Assembly: GCA_003268905.1 (NCBI GenBank)
Contig: QLTU01000013.1
Coordinates: 1 to 64,000 of the forward strand
Source of the DNA: Acidovorax defluvii
GTDB lineage: Bacteria; Pseudomonadota; Gammaproteobacteria; Burkholderiales; Burkholderiaceae_C
Reading direction: 5' to 3'
DNA length: 64,000 nt
Shown here: positions 10,058 through 19,205 of the stretch, piece by piece
How the letters are laid out: each line of letters starts with the position of its first letter
Position numbering within the stretch: the stretch's first letter is position 1
Notes under the pieces: generated by a model
What the model saw: only the letters and a program-made list of their open reading frames with translations
Database searches by the model: none
What the model was told of the DNA's origin: nothing
Made by a program: the position numbers and the translations under genes

Positions 10058-11149
10058 ATGTCCGCCGTCATGGCCATGGTGCTGCTGTTCATGCGGCGGC
10101 ACTACCCGCCCAGCATCCGGGGCGTGGGTGGCTGGGCGGCGGCGCCCCTGATCTGGCTCGGCTCCACCCTGCTGTTTGGCATGCGCGGTGCCATTCCCGA
10201 CTGGCTGGGCCTGGTGCTGGCCAACCAGCTGCTGGTGCTGGGCAACGTCACCTACTACATGGGTACGCGGCAGTTCATGGGCCAGCCCCCCCCCACCTGG
10301 CGCACCTGGAACTGGGTGATGGCGGGCAGCACCGTGGTGTTCATCTACCTCACGTACTGGGCCCCCAACTACCCCGCGCGCGTGGGGTTTTTCACCCTGT
10401 TGATGGGCGTGCTGTATGCCGTGCAGCTCCGCTTCATGCTGCGCCACGGGGGCCGCAACTTTCCTGTGCGGCTGGTGGAAGTGGTGCTGGCGTTGCACAT
10501 GCTCGTGCTCGCCGTGCGGCTTGGCTCCATCCTGGCTGGTAACGCGGGCAGCGGACTGATGGAAGCCTCGGTGTTCCAGACCCTCTATGTGGGTGCCTAC
10601 GTGCTCACGGTGCTGATGCTGTCGATCGGCGCGGTGCTGATGGCCACCGACCGCTTGCGCACCGAGCTGGAACACCTGGCCACCTACGACTCGCTGACCC
10701 AGGCCCTGAACCGCCGGGCGCTGCTGCAACGCTGCGAGGACGAGCTGGAACGCGCCCAGCGCTATGGCAACGGGCCGTCCATCATGATGCTGGACCTGGA
10801 CAACTTCAAGGCCGTGAACGACACGCACGGCCACCAGCATGGCGACGCCGTGCTGGTGCACTTTACCGAACGCACGCGCCAGGTGCTGCGCCGCGCCGAC
10901 CGGCTGGGCCGCTACGGGGGCGAGGAATTTCTGGTGCTGCTGCCCGGCGCGGATGCGGCCGCGGCCGAAGGCGTGGCCCAGCGCATCCACGCCACGCTGG
11001 CCTCGGGCCACCCGCTGGACTGCCAGGTGAGCATCGGCCTCACCAGCTGGAGCGGGCCGCAGGAAACCCTGGACGCGATGCTCTCACGCGCCGACGCCGC
11101 GCTCTACCGGGCCAAGAGAGAGGGGCGCAACCGGACCGTGGTGGGATAG
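10058..11149 (+). CDS. Diguanylate cyclase, membrane-bound sensor with GGEEF domain
   Basis: A 363-residue protein that should make cyclic di-GMP. Roughly the first 200 residues hold about six membrane-spanning helices. The C-terminal GGDEF domain starts near LATYDSLTQALNRRA and has the active-site RYGGEEF. An RRAD sequence five residues before it matches the RxxD product-inhibition site. The true N terminus probably lies upstream: 10014-10057 encodes MTNLDPRSMIALGA in a frame offset by one base, so a single-base loss near 10053 may have truncated the gene. Translation from the internal ATG at 10058 would drop only the first short segment. Confidence 0.85.
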   Translation: MSAVMAMVLLFMRRHYPPSIRGVGGWAAAPLIWLGSTLLFGMRGAIPDWLGLVLANQLLVLGNVTYYMGTRQFMGQPPPTWRTWNWVMAGSTVVFIYLTYWAPNYPARVGFFTLLMGVLYAVQLRFMLRHGGRNFPVRLVEVVLALHMLVLAVRLGSILAGNAGSGLMEASVFQTLYVGAYVLTVLMLSIGAVLMATDRLRTELEHLATYDSLTQALNRRALLQRCEDELERAQRYGNGPSIMMLDLDNFKAVNDTHGHQHGDAVLVHFTERTRQVLRRADRLGRYGGEEFLVLLPGADAAAAEGVAQRIHATLASGHPLDCQVSIGLTSWSGPQETLDAMLSRADAALYRAKREGRNRTVVG

Positions 11150-11184
11150 CCCGCAGGCCCAGATCCCGAGCGGGCCGCTGGCCC

Positions 11185-12045
11185 TCAGGCGCTGGCGCGG
11201 GCGAGCAGTCGCCTGGCCGCGGCCAGCACCGGCGCATCCACCATGCGGCCATCGAACCGGAACACTGCCCCGTCCTGTGCAGCGGCGGCCTGCAGTACGC
11301 GGCGTGCCCAGTCGAGTTCGGCGGCGTCCGGTGCAAAGGCGGTATGCACCGGTGCCACTTGTGCAGGGTGGATGCACAGCTTGCCGCCAAAACCCATGCG
11401 CCGGCTGCGCGCGGTGTCGTCGACCAGACGCTGAAGGTCTTGCGTGGACGTGGTCACGCCATCGACCGGCGCGGCCAGTCCGGCGCGGCGCGAGGCGCGT
11501 ACCAGTGCCAGGCGCACGGGCAGCAGTTCGGCCTCGTCCGGTGCGCAGTCCATGCCCAAATCGACCTGGAAGTCAAGGTGTCCGAAAGCCAGACGCACTA
11601 CCTGGGGCGCCTGTGTCAAGGCATCCAGGGCATCAAGCCCCGCATTTGATTCCACCAGCGGCACCAGCAGCCCTCGTGGGCCCAGCGCACCGGCCATCGC
11701 GCCGAGCACCGCTGCCGATTCGGCCTTGGCCACCATTGCCCCGGCCAGGCCCTGGGCCACGCAGGCAGCCACGGCCGCCACGTCGTCGGTGTGCCAGGGA
11801 GTGCCTGCGGCATTGACGCGCACCAGCAGGCGTGCGCGCTGCCCCGCGTCCAGGCTGGCCACGGCGGTCTGCAGCGCTGCACGTGCCGCCGCTTTTTCAC
11901 CGGGCGCCACGGCGTCCTCCAGATCCACGATAACGGCGCCGGCACCGCTGGCCAGGGCTTTGGCGATGCGCTCGGGACGGGTGGCGGGTACGAACAGAAA
12001 GGTACTGGCGCGCGCGATGGCGGCGTGGGCGGACATGTCGGTCAT
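11185..12045 (-). CDS. HpcH/HpaI aldolase/citrate lyase (CitE-like) family protein
   Basis: A 286-residue protein of the CitE-like family, which cleaves or makes beta-hydroxy-acyl-CoA compounds such as citramalyl-CoA or malyl-CoA. Visible motifs are FLFVPATRPERIAKAL, VDLEDAV (metal-binding acidic residues), LVRVNA, VPLVES and GFGGKLCIHPAQ. Only the beta-type subunit is present, with no CitF or CitD beside it, so it probably acts on a CoA thioester. The CoA-transferase gene lies 7 bases upstream. The start at MTDMSAHAAIARA follows that spacing. Confidence 0.85.
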   Translation of the reverse strand: MTDMSAHAAIARASTFLFVPATRPERIAKALASGAGAVIVDLEDAVAPGEKAAARAALQTAVASLDAGQRARLLVRVNAAGTPWHTDDVAAVAACVAQGLAGAMVAKAESAAVLGAMAGALGPRGLLVPLVESNAGLDALDALTQAPQVVRLAFGHLDFQVDLGMDCAPDEAELLPVRLALVRASRRAGLAAPVDGVTTSTQDLQRLVDDTARSRRMGFGGKLCIHPAQVAPVHTAFAPDAAELDWARRVLQAAAAQDGAVFRFDGRMVDAPVLAAARRLLARASA

Positions 12046-12052
12046 ACGGTCT

Positions 12053-13255
12053 TCAGATGGCGCCCTTGGCGCGCAGTGCTGCCACCTGTTCGTCGCTGCG
12101 GCCCAAGGCACGCAAGATCGCATCGGTGTGCTCGCCCACGCCGGGAATCGGGTCCATGCGGTAGTCAAAGCTGCTGTGGGCACCAGGCGGCAGCAGCGCG
12201 GCAATGGGGCCTTGCGGGCTTTGCACCTGCTGCAGCCGGCCACGCGCCTGCAGTTGTGGGTGCTCCCACACCCCGGCCATGGTGTTCATGCGGGCATTGG
12301 CGATGCGCGCTTCGTCCAGCCGCGCTATCACCTGCGCGGCGGTCAGCGTGCCGAACACGGACAGAATCAGCTCCCGAAGCTCGCCGCGGTGCTCGTTGCG
12401 CCGCGCGCTGCTGTCAAAGCGCGGGTCGGCAGCGAGGGCGGGCTGCAGCAGCACCATGTCGCAGAACAGCTTCCATTCGCGCTCGTTCTGCAGGCCCAGC
12501 ATCACCGTGCCACCGTCGCCGGCGAGGAAGGGCCCGTAGGGGTAGATGGTCGCGTGCGAGGCTGCGCTGCGCGGTGGCGGCTCCGCCCCCCCGTAGGCGT
12601 AGTACATGGGAAAGCCCATCCACTCGCCCAGCGATTCCAGCATGGACACGTCGATGCGCGAGCCCTGTCCGGTCTTGTCGCGCTGCATCAGCGCCGCCAG
12701 CACGCTGGTATAGGCATACATGCCGGCCGCGATGTCGGCGATGGAGTTGCCGGATTTACAGGGTTCTTCGGGCGTTCCCGTGACCGATAGATAGCCCGCC
12801 TCGCTTTGGATCAGCAGGTCATACGCCTTCTTGTCGCGGTAGGGGCCGTCGCTGCCATAGCCAGAGATGTCGCAGACGATGAGCCGTGGGTACTGGGCGC
12901 AAAGGGCGTCGTAGGACAGCCCCATGCGCGCCGCCGCGCCGGGCGCGAGGTTCTGCACCAGCACGTCGGCGCTGGCCAGCAGCTCCCGCAGCACGGCCAG
13001 TGCCTCCGGCTGCTTGAGGTCCAGCGCCAGGCTTTCCTTGGAGCGGTTGACCCACACGAAGTGCGAGGCCATGCCCTGCGCCCGCTCGTCGTAGTCGCGC
13101 GCAAAGTCGCCACCACCGGGACGTTCCACCTTGATCACACGCGCGCCCAGATCTGCGAGCTGGCGGGTGCAGAACGGTGCGGCGATCGCATGCTCGAGCG
13201 ACACCACGGTGATGTGGTCCAGGGGGCGGGTCATAGTGCTCTTCATCGGTTCCAT
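12053..13255 (-). CDS. CaiB/BaiF family (class III) CoA-transferase
   Basis: A 400-residue CoA-transferase that moves CoA between acyl donors. It has VVSLEHAIAAPFCTRQLADLGA, VIKVERPGGGD and the catalytic-Asp region SGYGSDGPYRDKKAYDLLIQ. The chosen start (MEPMKSTMTRPL) overlaps the stop of the Bug gene as TGATG. An internal ATG at 13234 (MTRPLDHITVV) also fits the family. With the CitE-like lyase downstream it suggests activation of a dicarboxylic or branched acid to its CoA ester followed by C-C cleavage. Confidence 0.88.
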   Translation of the reverse strand: MEPMKSTMTRPLDHITVVSLEHAIAAPFCTRQLADLGARVIKVERPGGGDFARDYDERAQGMASHFVWVNRSKESLALDLKQPEALAVLRELLASADVLVQNLAPGAAARMGLSYDALCAQYPRLIVCDISGYGSDGPYRDKKAYDLLIQSEAGYLSVTGTPEEPCKSGNSIADIAAGMYAYTSVLAALMQRDKTGQGSRIDVSMLESLGEWMGFPMYYAYGGAEPPPRSAASHATIYPYGPFLAGDGGTVMLGLQNEREWKLFCDMVLLQPALAADPRFDSSARRNEHRGELRELILSVFGTLTAAQVIARLDEARIANARMNTMAGVWEHPQLQARGRLQQVQSPQGPIAALLPPGAHSSFDYRMDPIPGVGEHTDAILRALGRSDEQVAALRAKGAI

Positions 13256-14250
13256 CAATCCACGGTCGCGCCGGAACTTTTCACCACCCGCGCCCATTTC
13301 GCGATGTCTTCCTGCAGCAGCGCGGCGAACTGCTCGGGCGTGGTCTTGGGGGCGATCTCCACGCCCTGCAACTCCAGTCGATCCCGCAGGTCCTTAGCGG
13401 CCAGGGCGCGGGCCATGCCTTCCTGCAGCTTGGCCAGGGTGTCGGCGGGCACGCCTGCCGGGGCAAACAGGCCGATCCACAGCGTGCCGTTGTAGCCGGC
13501 CACCGTCTCGGCGATGGTGGGCACGTCGGGCAGAACCGGGGAGCGCGTGCCGCCACTGACGGCCAGTGCGCGCAGCTTGCCGGCCTTGATGTGCGCCAGG
13601 GCCGAGGGCATGCTTGCAAAGACGATGGGCAGCTGGCCGCCCAGCACGTCATTGATGGCGGGGGCCACGCCCTTGTACGGCACGTGCTGCAGCTCGATGC
13701 CGGCCATGCTGTTGAGCATCTCTCCCAGCAGATGGTTGAGCGTACCGTTGCCAGCCGAGGCGTACTGGTAGTGGCCGGGCTGCGCCTTGGCCAGCGAGAC
13801 CAGCTCGGCCAGGCTGCGTGCGGGAAAGGACGGGTTCACGAGCAGCACGTTGGGCACGGCGCCGATCAGGCCCACAGGTTTGAAATCCTTGACCGGGTCA
13901 AACCCCGGATTCTTGAAAAGCGCCGGGTTGATCGCCTGGCTGCTGCTGATGGTCATCAGCAGGGTGTAGCCGTCCTTCTCAGCTTTCGCCACGTACTGCG
14001 TGCCGATGTTTCCGCCCGCGCCGGGACGGTTTTCCACCACGGTGGAACCGCCCAGCACTTCGCCCAGCTTCTGGCTGACCAGTCGGCCCACGATGTCGTT
14101 GGTGCCGCCGGCCGCCTGGGGCACGACCATCACGATGGGTCGGCTCGGGTAGCTCGCCTGTGCGGCCGCCCACAACGGGGCGGCCAGCAGGGCGGCAAGG
14201 CAGGCGCGGCGCGCAATACCGTGGGCGGTGGCCGAGGTGGTGAACTTCAT
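13255..14250 (-). CDS. Bug family tripartite tricarboxylate transporter substrate-binding protein
   Basis: A 331-residue periplasmic binding protein. A signal peptide (RRACLAALLAAPLWAAAQA) precedes the mature YPSRPIVMVVPQAAGGTNDI. Typical Bug motifs are VVENRPGAGGNIG, YASAGNGT and PTIAETV. These proteins bind carboxylates and are very numerous in Comamonadaceae, often without a dedicated TctAB permease, as here. It is first in a three-gene operon with the CoA-transferase and the CitE-like lyase and is divergent from a LysR gene. Confidence 0.92.
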   Translation of the reverse strand: MKFTTSATAHGIARRACLAALLAAPLWAAAQASYPSRPIVMVVPQAAGGTNDIVGRLVSQKLGEVLGGSTVVENRPGAGGNIGTQYVAKAEKDGYTLLMTISSSQAINPALFKNPGFDPVKDFKPVGLIGAVPNVLLVNPSFPARSLAELVSLAKAQPGHYQYASAGNGTLNHLLGEMLNSMAGIELQHVPYKGVAPAINDVLGGQLPIVFASMPSALAHIKAGKLRALAVSGGTRSPVLPDVPTIAETVAGYNGTLWIGLFAPAGVPADTLAKLQEGMARALAAKDLRDRLELQGVEIAPKTTPEQFAALLQEDIAKWARVVKSSGATVD

Positions 14251-14384
14251 GCTGTGTGTCTCCTGGGTGTTTTCAACGATGGGCCGCATGTTCGCTGCAC
14301 GGCCGCAGCAGCACAATCACGCATTTCAGAACCGAGCCTTCGCCAAATCCGAAACCTCGCAGGCCGCCAGTTACCATGGCGCCC

Positions 14385-15323
14385 ATGCAATTCGATCTGA
14401 CGGACCTGCGACTGTTCGTGCTCACGGCCGAGGAAGGCGCCCTCTCGCGCGCGGCTGCGGCGCGCCACCTGTCGCTGGCCGCGGCCAGCGCGCGCATCAA
14501 GGCGCTGGAGCAGCAGGCGGGCATGCCGCTGCTGTACCGAGAGGCCCGCGGCATGCGCACCACCCCTGCGGGAGAGGCCTTCCTGCACCACGCCCGCGGC
14601 GTGCTGCGCCAGACCGAGCAACTGCGCGCGGACCTGCAGGAGTACAACGGCGGCCTGCGCGGCCATGTGCGCGTGTTTGCCAACACCACTGCGGTGACGG
14701 ACTTCATGCCCGAAATCCTGCCCGCGTTCCTCGCGGCCCATCCGCGCGTGAACGTCGAGCTTCAGGAAAAACCGAACGCCGAAATCCCGCGCGGCGTACT
14801 CGACGGGCGGGCGGACATCGGCATCGTCGCCGGCCAGGTGGACACACTGGGGCTCACGGCAATTCACTTCAGCACCGACCGGCTGGCCCTGGTGGTGCCG
14901 CGCGGCCACCGCTTCGCGCGGCGCCGGCGCATGGCCTTTACCGAAACCCTGGACGAGCCCATGGTCGGCATGCACCCGGCCAGCACGCTGCAGACCTTTC
15001 TGGCCCAGGTGACCGAGCAGCTGGGCCAGCCGCAGAAGCTGCGGGTGCAGCTTTCCAGCTTCGACGCCATGTGCCGCATGATCGGTGCGGGCGTGGGCAT
15101 CGGCATCGTCCCCGAGAGCGCGGCCCGGCGCTACCTGGACCCCACGGGCCTGGTGCTGATCGAACTCACCGACGCCTGGAGCGTGCGCGAGCGCTACATC
15201 CTGGTGCGCGAGGCAGCCCGAGTGCCCACCTACGCGCAGGCACTCATCGACCTGCTGCGCGCGCACCACCAGACGGCGCCTGCAGCGGCGCGGGCCCGGC
15301 CGACGCCACGCCGCAGGCGCTGA
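14385..15323 (+). CDS. LysR family transcriptional regulator
   Basis: A 312-residue regulator. The N-terminal winged helix-turn-helix is LRLFVLTAEEGALSRAAAARHL followed by ASARIKALEQQAG. The C-terminal half is the substrate-binding fold (GHVRVFANTTAVTDF and GVGIGIVPESAA). It is transcribed divergently from the Bug/CoA-transferase/CitE-like operon and is the likely activator of it, with the transported acid or its CoA ester as a plausible effector. An ATG three codons earlier (14376) is an equal alternative start. The C-terminal tail is rich in Arg and Pro. Confidence 0.9.
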   Translation: MQFDLTDLRLFVLTAEEGALSRAAAARHLSLAAASARIKALEQQAGMPLLYREARGMRTTPAGEAFLHHARGVLRQTEQLRADLQEYNGGLRGHVRVFANTTAVTDFMPEILPAFLAAHPRVNVELQEKPNAEIPRGVLDGRADIGIVAGQVDTLGLTAIHFSTDRLALVVPRGHRFARRRRMAFTETLDEPMVGMHPASTLQTFLAQVTEQLGQPQKLRVQLSSFDAMCRMIGAGVGIGIVPESAARRYLDPTGLVLIELTDAWSVRERYILVREAARVPTYAQALIDLLRAHHQTAPAAARARPTPRRRR

Positions 15324-15326
15324 GGA

Positions 15327-16397
15327 TCAGGGTGCGCGGTTGTCCACGCCCGCGGATTCGAAACTCGCCATCTCCGCCAGCACCGCACAAGCCGATTGCA
15401 ACAGCGGCCAGGCCAGGGCCGCGCCCGAGCCTTCGCCCAGGCGCAGGCCCAGGTCGAGCAGCGGTTGGGGCTGTTGGCCAGGCAGCAAGTGCGCCAGCAT
15501 ATGCGCGTGGCCGGGCTCAGCCGAGCCGTGGGCGAACACGCAGCGCTGCAGCACGTGGGGCTGCAGGCGGGCAGCCACCAGCACAGCGGCGCTGGTGATG
15601 AAGCCATCGACCACGATCACCCGGCGCTCCGACGAGGCTTGCAGCACGGCGCCCACCAGCGTGGCCACCTCGAAACCGCCCAGCGCGGCCAATGCGTCGA
15701 GCGGGTTGACCGCGCCTTCATTGGCCGCCAGCGCCTGCGCCAGCACGGCACGCTTGCGTGCCACCCCGCCCGCATCCAGGCCGGTGCCGGCGCCGGTGCA
15801 GTCCTCCAGCGACACGCCGCACAGGCGCGACAGCAACAGCGACGCCACCGAGGTGTTGCCAATGCCCATTTCGCCCAGCAGCAGCGCATTGCCGGGCAAA
15901 CCACGCACCACATCCATGCCGTTGTGCAGCGCCTGGGCACATTGCGCAGGCGTCATGGCGGGCCCGATGGACGCGTCTTGCGTGCCGGCAGCCACCTTGC
16001 GCACCAGCAGCTGGGGCTGGCCGGGTACGGCAGCGCGCGGCGCAAAGTCGCGCGCCACGCCGCAGTCCACCACGGTGAGCGCCAGGCCGTGCTGGCGCGC
16101 CAGCACGCTCACGGCAGCGCCACCCGCCAGAAAGTTCTCCACCATCTGCCACGTCACGTCGCTGGGGAAAGCCGACACGCCGCGCGCGGCCAGGCCGTGG
16201 TCACCGGCGAAGACGACCATTTGCGGCTGCTCCAGCCGGGGCGAGTCGGTGCCCAGAATCTGTCCGATGTGCAGCGCAAGCTGCTCCAGGCGACCCAGCG
16301 AGCCCAGGGGCTTGGTCTTGTGGTCCAGCTTGTGCTGCAGGGCTTGGGTGAGCTGCGGGTCGGCGAGGTCGGCAAGAAGAGGCAGTGGGGCGGTCAT
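15327..16397 (-). CDS. cobT: Nicotinate-nucleotide--dimethylbenzimidazole phosphoribosyltransferase
   Basis: A 356-residue enzyme that makes alpha-ribazole phosphate from dimethylbenzimidazole and nicotinate mononucleotide for the lower loop of cobalamin. Characteristic motifs are KTKPLGSLGRLE, FAGDHGLAARGVSAFP, EMGIGNTS and, near the C terminus, RLGEGSGAA with the catalytic Glu. The ATG at 16397 is preferred over an in-frame TTG four codons earlier. It lies downstream of bluB, which makes its substrate, under the same riboswitch. It ends 3 bases from the convergent LysR gene. Confidence 0.94.
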   Translation of the reverse strand: MTAPLPLLADLADPQLTQALQHKLDHKTKPLGSLGRLEQLALHIGQILGTDSPRLEQPQMVVFAGDHGLAARGVSAFPSDVTWQMVENFLAGGAAVSVLARQHGLALTVVDCGVARDFAPRAAVPGQPQLLVRKVAAGTQDASIGPAMTPAQCAQALHNGMDVVRGLPGNALLLGEMGIGNTSVASLLLSRLCGVSLEDCTGAGTGLDAGGVARKRAVLAQALAANEGAVNPLDALAALGGFEVATLVGAVLQASSERRVIVVDGFITSAAVLVAARLQPHVLQRCVFAHGSAEPGHAHMLAHLLPGQQPQPLLDLGLRLGEGSGAALAWPLLQSACAVLAEMASFESAGVDNRAP

Positions 16398-16504
16398 GGT
16401 GTGGTTCAACTTTCAAGAAGGGTTGGGCGCGGTCTGTACGTACGGGACTGCGCGTCGTGTGATGGTGGTGGTGCGGCCGGCAAGCCCCGTGCACCGACGC
16501 AGCT

Positions 16505-17266
16505 TTATGCGGGGGTGGTCTGGCGACTGCGCTGCGCTGCCGCCTGGTCGCGCTGCAGGTGCGCGATGAGCGGCTGCTGATCGTCGCGCTGGCCCCATTG
16601 GTCGAAGTACACGAGGTCTTCCATGGGCAGCCGCGGCAGCCAGCCGGCGGTTTCCAGCTCAGGCTTGGCATGGAAGTGGCTCACGTAGCCCACGCACAGG
16701 TAGGCGATGGGGGTGATGCCCTTGGGAATGCCGAGCGCCTCTTGCAGGTCGGCCTGGTGGAAGATGCTGACCCAGCCCACGCCCAGCCCTTCGGCGCGCG
16801 CGGCCAGCCACAGGTTTTGCACGGCGCAGACGCTGCTGTACAGGTCCATGGTTTTCATGTGGGTGCGCCCCACCACCACGGGGCCGGTGCGCTCGCGGTC
16901 GCAGGTGATGCAGATGCCGATGGGCGACTCGATGATGCCTTCGAGCTTGAGCTTTTGGTAGGTGGCCCGCTTGTCGCCCTCGAACATGTCGGCGGCTTCG
17001 GCGTGCGCCTTGGCAAAGGCGTCGTGCACGCGGCGCTTGGTCTCGGGCGAGCGCACCACCAGAAAGTTCCAGGGCTGCATGAAGCCCACCGAGGGCGCGT
17101 AATGCGCGGCGGTGAGGATGCGGCTGAGCACCTCATCCGGCACCGGCGTGGGCAAAAACTGCCCGCGCACGTCGCGGCGTGAAAAGATGGCGTGGTAGAT
17201 GGCGTCGCGCGCTTCTTGCGTGAAGGCGTGAACGCTTTGCGTGGCTTGCGCCGGTGCGGTATTCAT
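16505..17266 (-). CDS. bluB: 5,6-dimethylbenzimidazole synthase
   Basis: A 253-residue member of the nitroreductase fold that fragments reduced FMN in the presence of oxygen to form dimethylbenzimidazole, the lower ligand of B12. Family motifs include the FMN-binding FSRRDVRGQFL, HYAPSVGFMQPWNF and ARAEGLGVGWVSIF. It is the first gene after the cobalamin riboswitch at 17327-17475 and is followed by cobT. The requirement for oxygen indicates an aerobic route to B12 completion. Confidence 0.92.
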   Translation of the reverse strand: MNTAPAQATQSVHAFTQEARDAIYHAIFSRRDVRGQFLPTPVPDEVLSRILTAAHYAPSVGFMQPWNFLVVRSPETKRRVHDAFAKAHAEAADMFEGDKRATYQKLKLEGIIESPIGICITCDRERTGPVVVGRTHMKTMDLYSSVCAVQNLWLAARAEGLGVGWVSIFHQADLQEALGIPKGITPIAYLCVGYVSHFHAKPELETAGWLPRLPMEDLVYFDQWGQRDDQQPLIAHLQRDQAAAQRSRQTTPA

Positions 17267-17326
17267 GGCAGTCCCCTGTGCGTGAATAGGTAGCGCGCTG
17301 CCTGGCCTTGCAGCGCGTTGGATATT

Positions 17327-17475
17327 CAGGCCGGTCTTCTGGCTTGGAGTCGTCTGGCCCCCGCGCCTTCCCGGCCTTGGCAGCCAGTGGCATTGAGCGG
17401 GGGTCATCGTCCTTACAGCGTTGGGCACGCGGCGGATTTGCACCGCCTTCACGATTCTCCCGTTGCGTCATCGCA
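17327..17475 (-). promoter_or_regulatory. Cobalamin riboswitch upstream of bluB-cobT
   Basis: Read on the minus strand, the segment contains the conserved blocks of the B12 aptamer: GGTGCAAATCCGCC, the B12-box element ATGCCACTGG, GCCGGGAAGGC, and the closing GCCAGAAGACCGGCC. It lies between the cobQ stop and the bluB start and should reduce bluB-cobT expression when adenosylcobalamin is plentiful. Confidence 0.92.
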
Positions 17476-17523
17476 TTGGGCACCTGAGGGGCGCGATGAT
17501 AGCAGCCGCAAGCCGCGCATTTC

Positions 17524-19026
17524 TTACGCGATCAGCGCGTCCAGCACGCCCGGGTCGAAGTGCCGGGCCACGCCATCGGCCAGGCCGTCGAACACGGTCT
17601 CCAGCGTGGGCGCCTGGGCGCCAAACAGGGCGTGCAGCACGGCGGCATCCTCGAACAAACCATGCAGGTACACACCCAGCACATTGCCCGCCGGGTTCTG
17701 CCAGGCGATGCCGGGCATGACTTCGCGCACCACGTCGCCCTTGGCGGCCATGGCGGGGTGCTGGGCGGTCTGGCCGTGGTGGATTTCGTAGCCCTCTGCA
17801 CGCACGCCCGAGAGCGGTGCCCAGGCGCCCGTGAGCTGCCCGAAGGCTGCGCTGGTGCGCCGCACGGTCTTGGCGGGCTCGAACACGGTGACCAGCGGCA
17901 ACAGGCCCAGGCCGGGGCCGTTGCCGTCGATGCCCTCGGGGTCGATCAGCGCCTCGCCCAGCATCTGCAGGCCACCGCACACGCCCAGCACGGTGCCGCC
18001 CCGGCCTGCGTGCGCGGCGATGGACTGGTCCAGCCCCTGCGTGCGCAGCCAGGCCAGATCGGCGGCTGTGGCCTTGGAGCCCGGCAGCACAATCCAGTCG
18101 TTGGGCCGCAGCCCCGCCACGTCGGCCGGGCTGCGCACCCACTGCAGGCGCAGGCCGGGCACGTTCTTGAGCGGCTGGTATTCATCGAGGTTGCTGATGC
18201 GCGGGTAGGCAACTACGGCCACCGTGGTGTGCACGGCACCGGCGGTCAGCGTGCGGTCGTCAAAGACGCCGTCTTCTTCGGGCAGGCCGTGCTGCCACCA
18301 CATCGGTATGGTGGCCACGGTAGGCACGCCGGTCAGCGCTTGCAGCATTTGCGGCGCGGGCGCCAGTAAGGCAGCATCGCCCCGAAACTTGTTGAGCACA
18401 AAGCCTGCAATCAGCGCACGCTCGTCTTCGGGCAGCAGCGCCCAGGTGCCGTAGAGGTGGGCGAAGGCACCACCCCGGTCGATGTCGGTCACCAGCAGGC
18501 AACGCGCCTGCGCATGGCGCGCCACGCGCATGTTGACGATGTCGCTGGCGTGCAGATTGATCTCGGCAGGCGAACCCGCGCCTTCGATCACCACCACGTC
18601 GTTTTCGGCGCGCAGCGCATCGAGCGCTGTCGCGATCTGCGGCCAAACCTTTTCACTGCGGCCGCGCCAGGGCATGGCTGTCAGCTCTGCGCTTACCTGG
18701 CCCATCAACACCACCTGGCTGCGCGTGTCGGCCTCGGGCTTGAGCAGCAGCGGGTTCATGCGCACATCAGGCACAGCGCGCGCGGCCAGGGCCTGGAAGT
18801 ACTGCGCCGAGCCGATCTCGCCCCAGGCGCCGTCTATGCCCTCGACCACACGCGCGTTGTTGCTCATGTTCTGCGCCTTGAAGGGCGCCACCTTGAGGCC
18901 CTGGTTGCTGTAGTAGCGGCACAGCGCGGTGGTGAGCCAGCTTTTGCCGGCTCCGCTGGTGGTGCCCAGCACCATCACGCAGCGGGCCAGTCGTGTGTTT
19001 GCAGTGGAGTGGGTGATTGTTGCCAT
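17524..19026 (-). CDS. cobQ: Cobyric acid synthase
   Basis: A 500-residue glutamine-dependent amidotransferase that amidates four side chains of adenosyl-cobyrinate a,c-diamide. The N-terminal ATP-binding domain has VLGTTSGAGKSWLTTALCR and PFKAQNMSNNARV. The C-terminal triad glutaminase domain has the nucleophilic Cys in TVLGVCGGLQMLG and the His in GYEIHHG. The length is normal. It lies upstream of the bluB riboswitch and so has its own promoter, which I could not identify. Confidence 0.95.
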   Translation of the reverse strand: MATITHSTANTRLARCVMVLGTTSGAGKSWLTTALCRYYSNQGLKVAPFKAQNMSNNARVVEGIDGAWGEIGSAQYFQALAARAVPDVRMNPLLLKPEADTRSQVVLMGQVSAELTAMPWRGRSEKVWPQIATALDALRAENDVVVIEGAGSPAEINLHASDIVNMRVARHAQARCLLVTDIDRGGAFAHLYGTWALLPEDERALIAGFVLNKFRGDAALLAPAPQMLQALTGVPTVATIPMWWQHGLPEEDGVFDDRTLTAGAVHTTVAVVAYPRISNLDEYQPLKNVPGLRLQWVRSPADVAGLRPNDWIVLPGSKATAADLAWLRTQGLDQSIAAHAGRGGTVLGVCGGLQMLGEALIDPEGIDGNGPGLGLLPLVTVFEPAKTVRRTSAAFGQLTGAWAPLSGVRAEGYEIHHGQTAQHPAMAAKGDVVREVMPGIAWQNPAGNVLGVYLHGLFEDAAVLHALFGAQAPTLETVFDGLADGVARHFDPGVLDALIA

Positions 19027-19205
19027 GGGCGCAACGATACCCGTTACACCCGAGGCGTCGCGCTATCAGCGCACGCAATGGTTTCGCAGCGCATGCGTGA
19101 AGGCGACGCATTTTGTCGCAGCACTGGAGAGAATGGTTGCCGTACTCCTCTTCCACACAAGCGCCAGCCCAGTCCAGGCAGGGCCCAGCAGAAACGGAGC
19201 AAACC

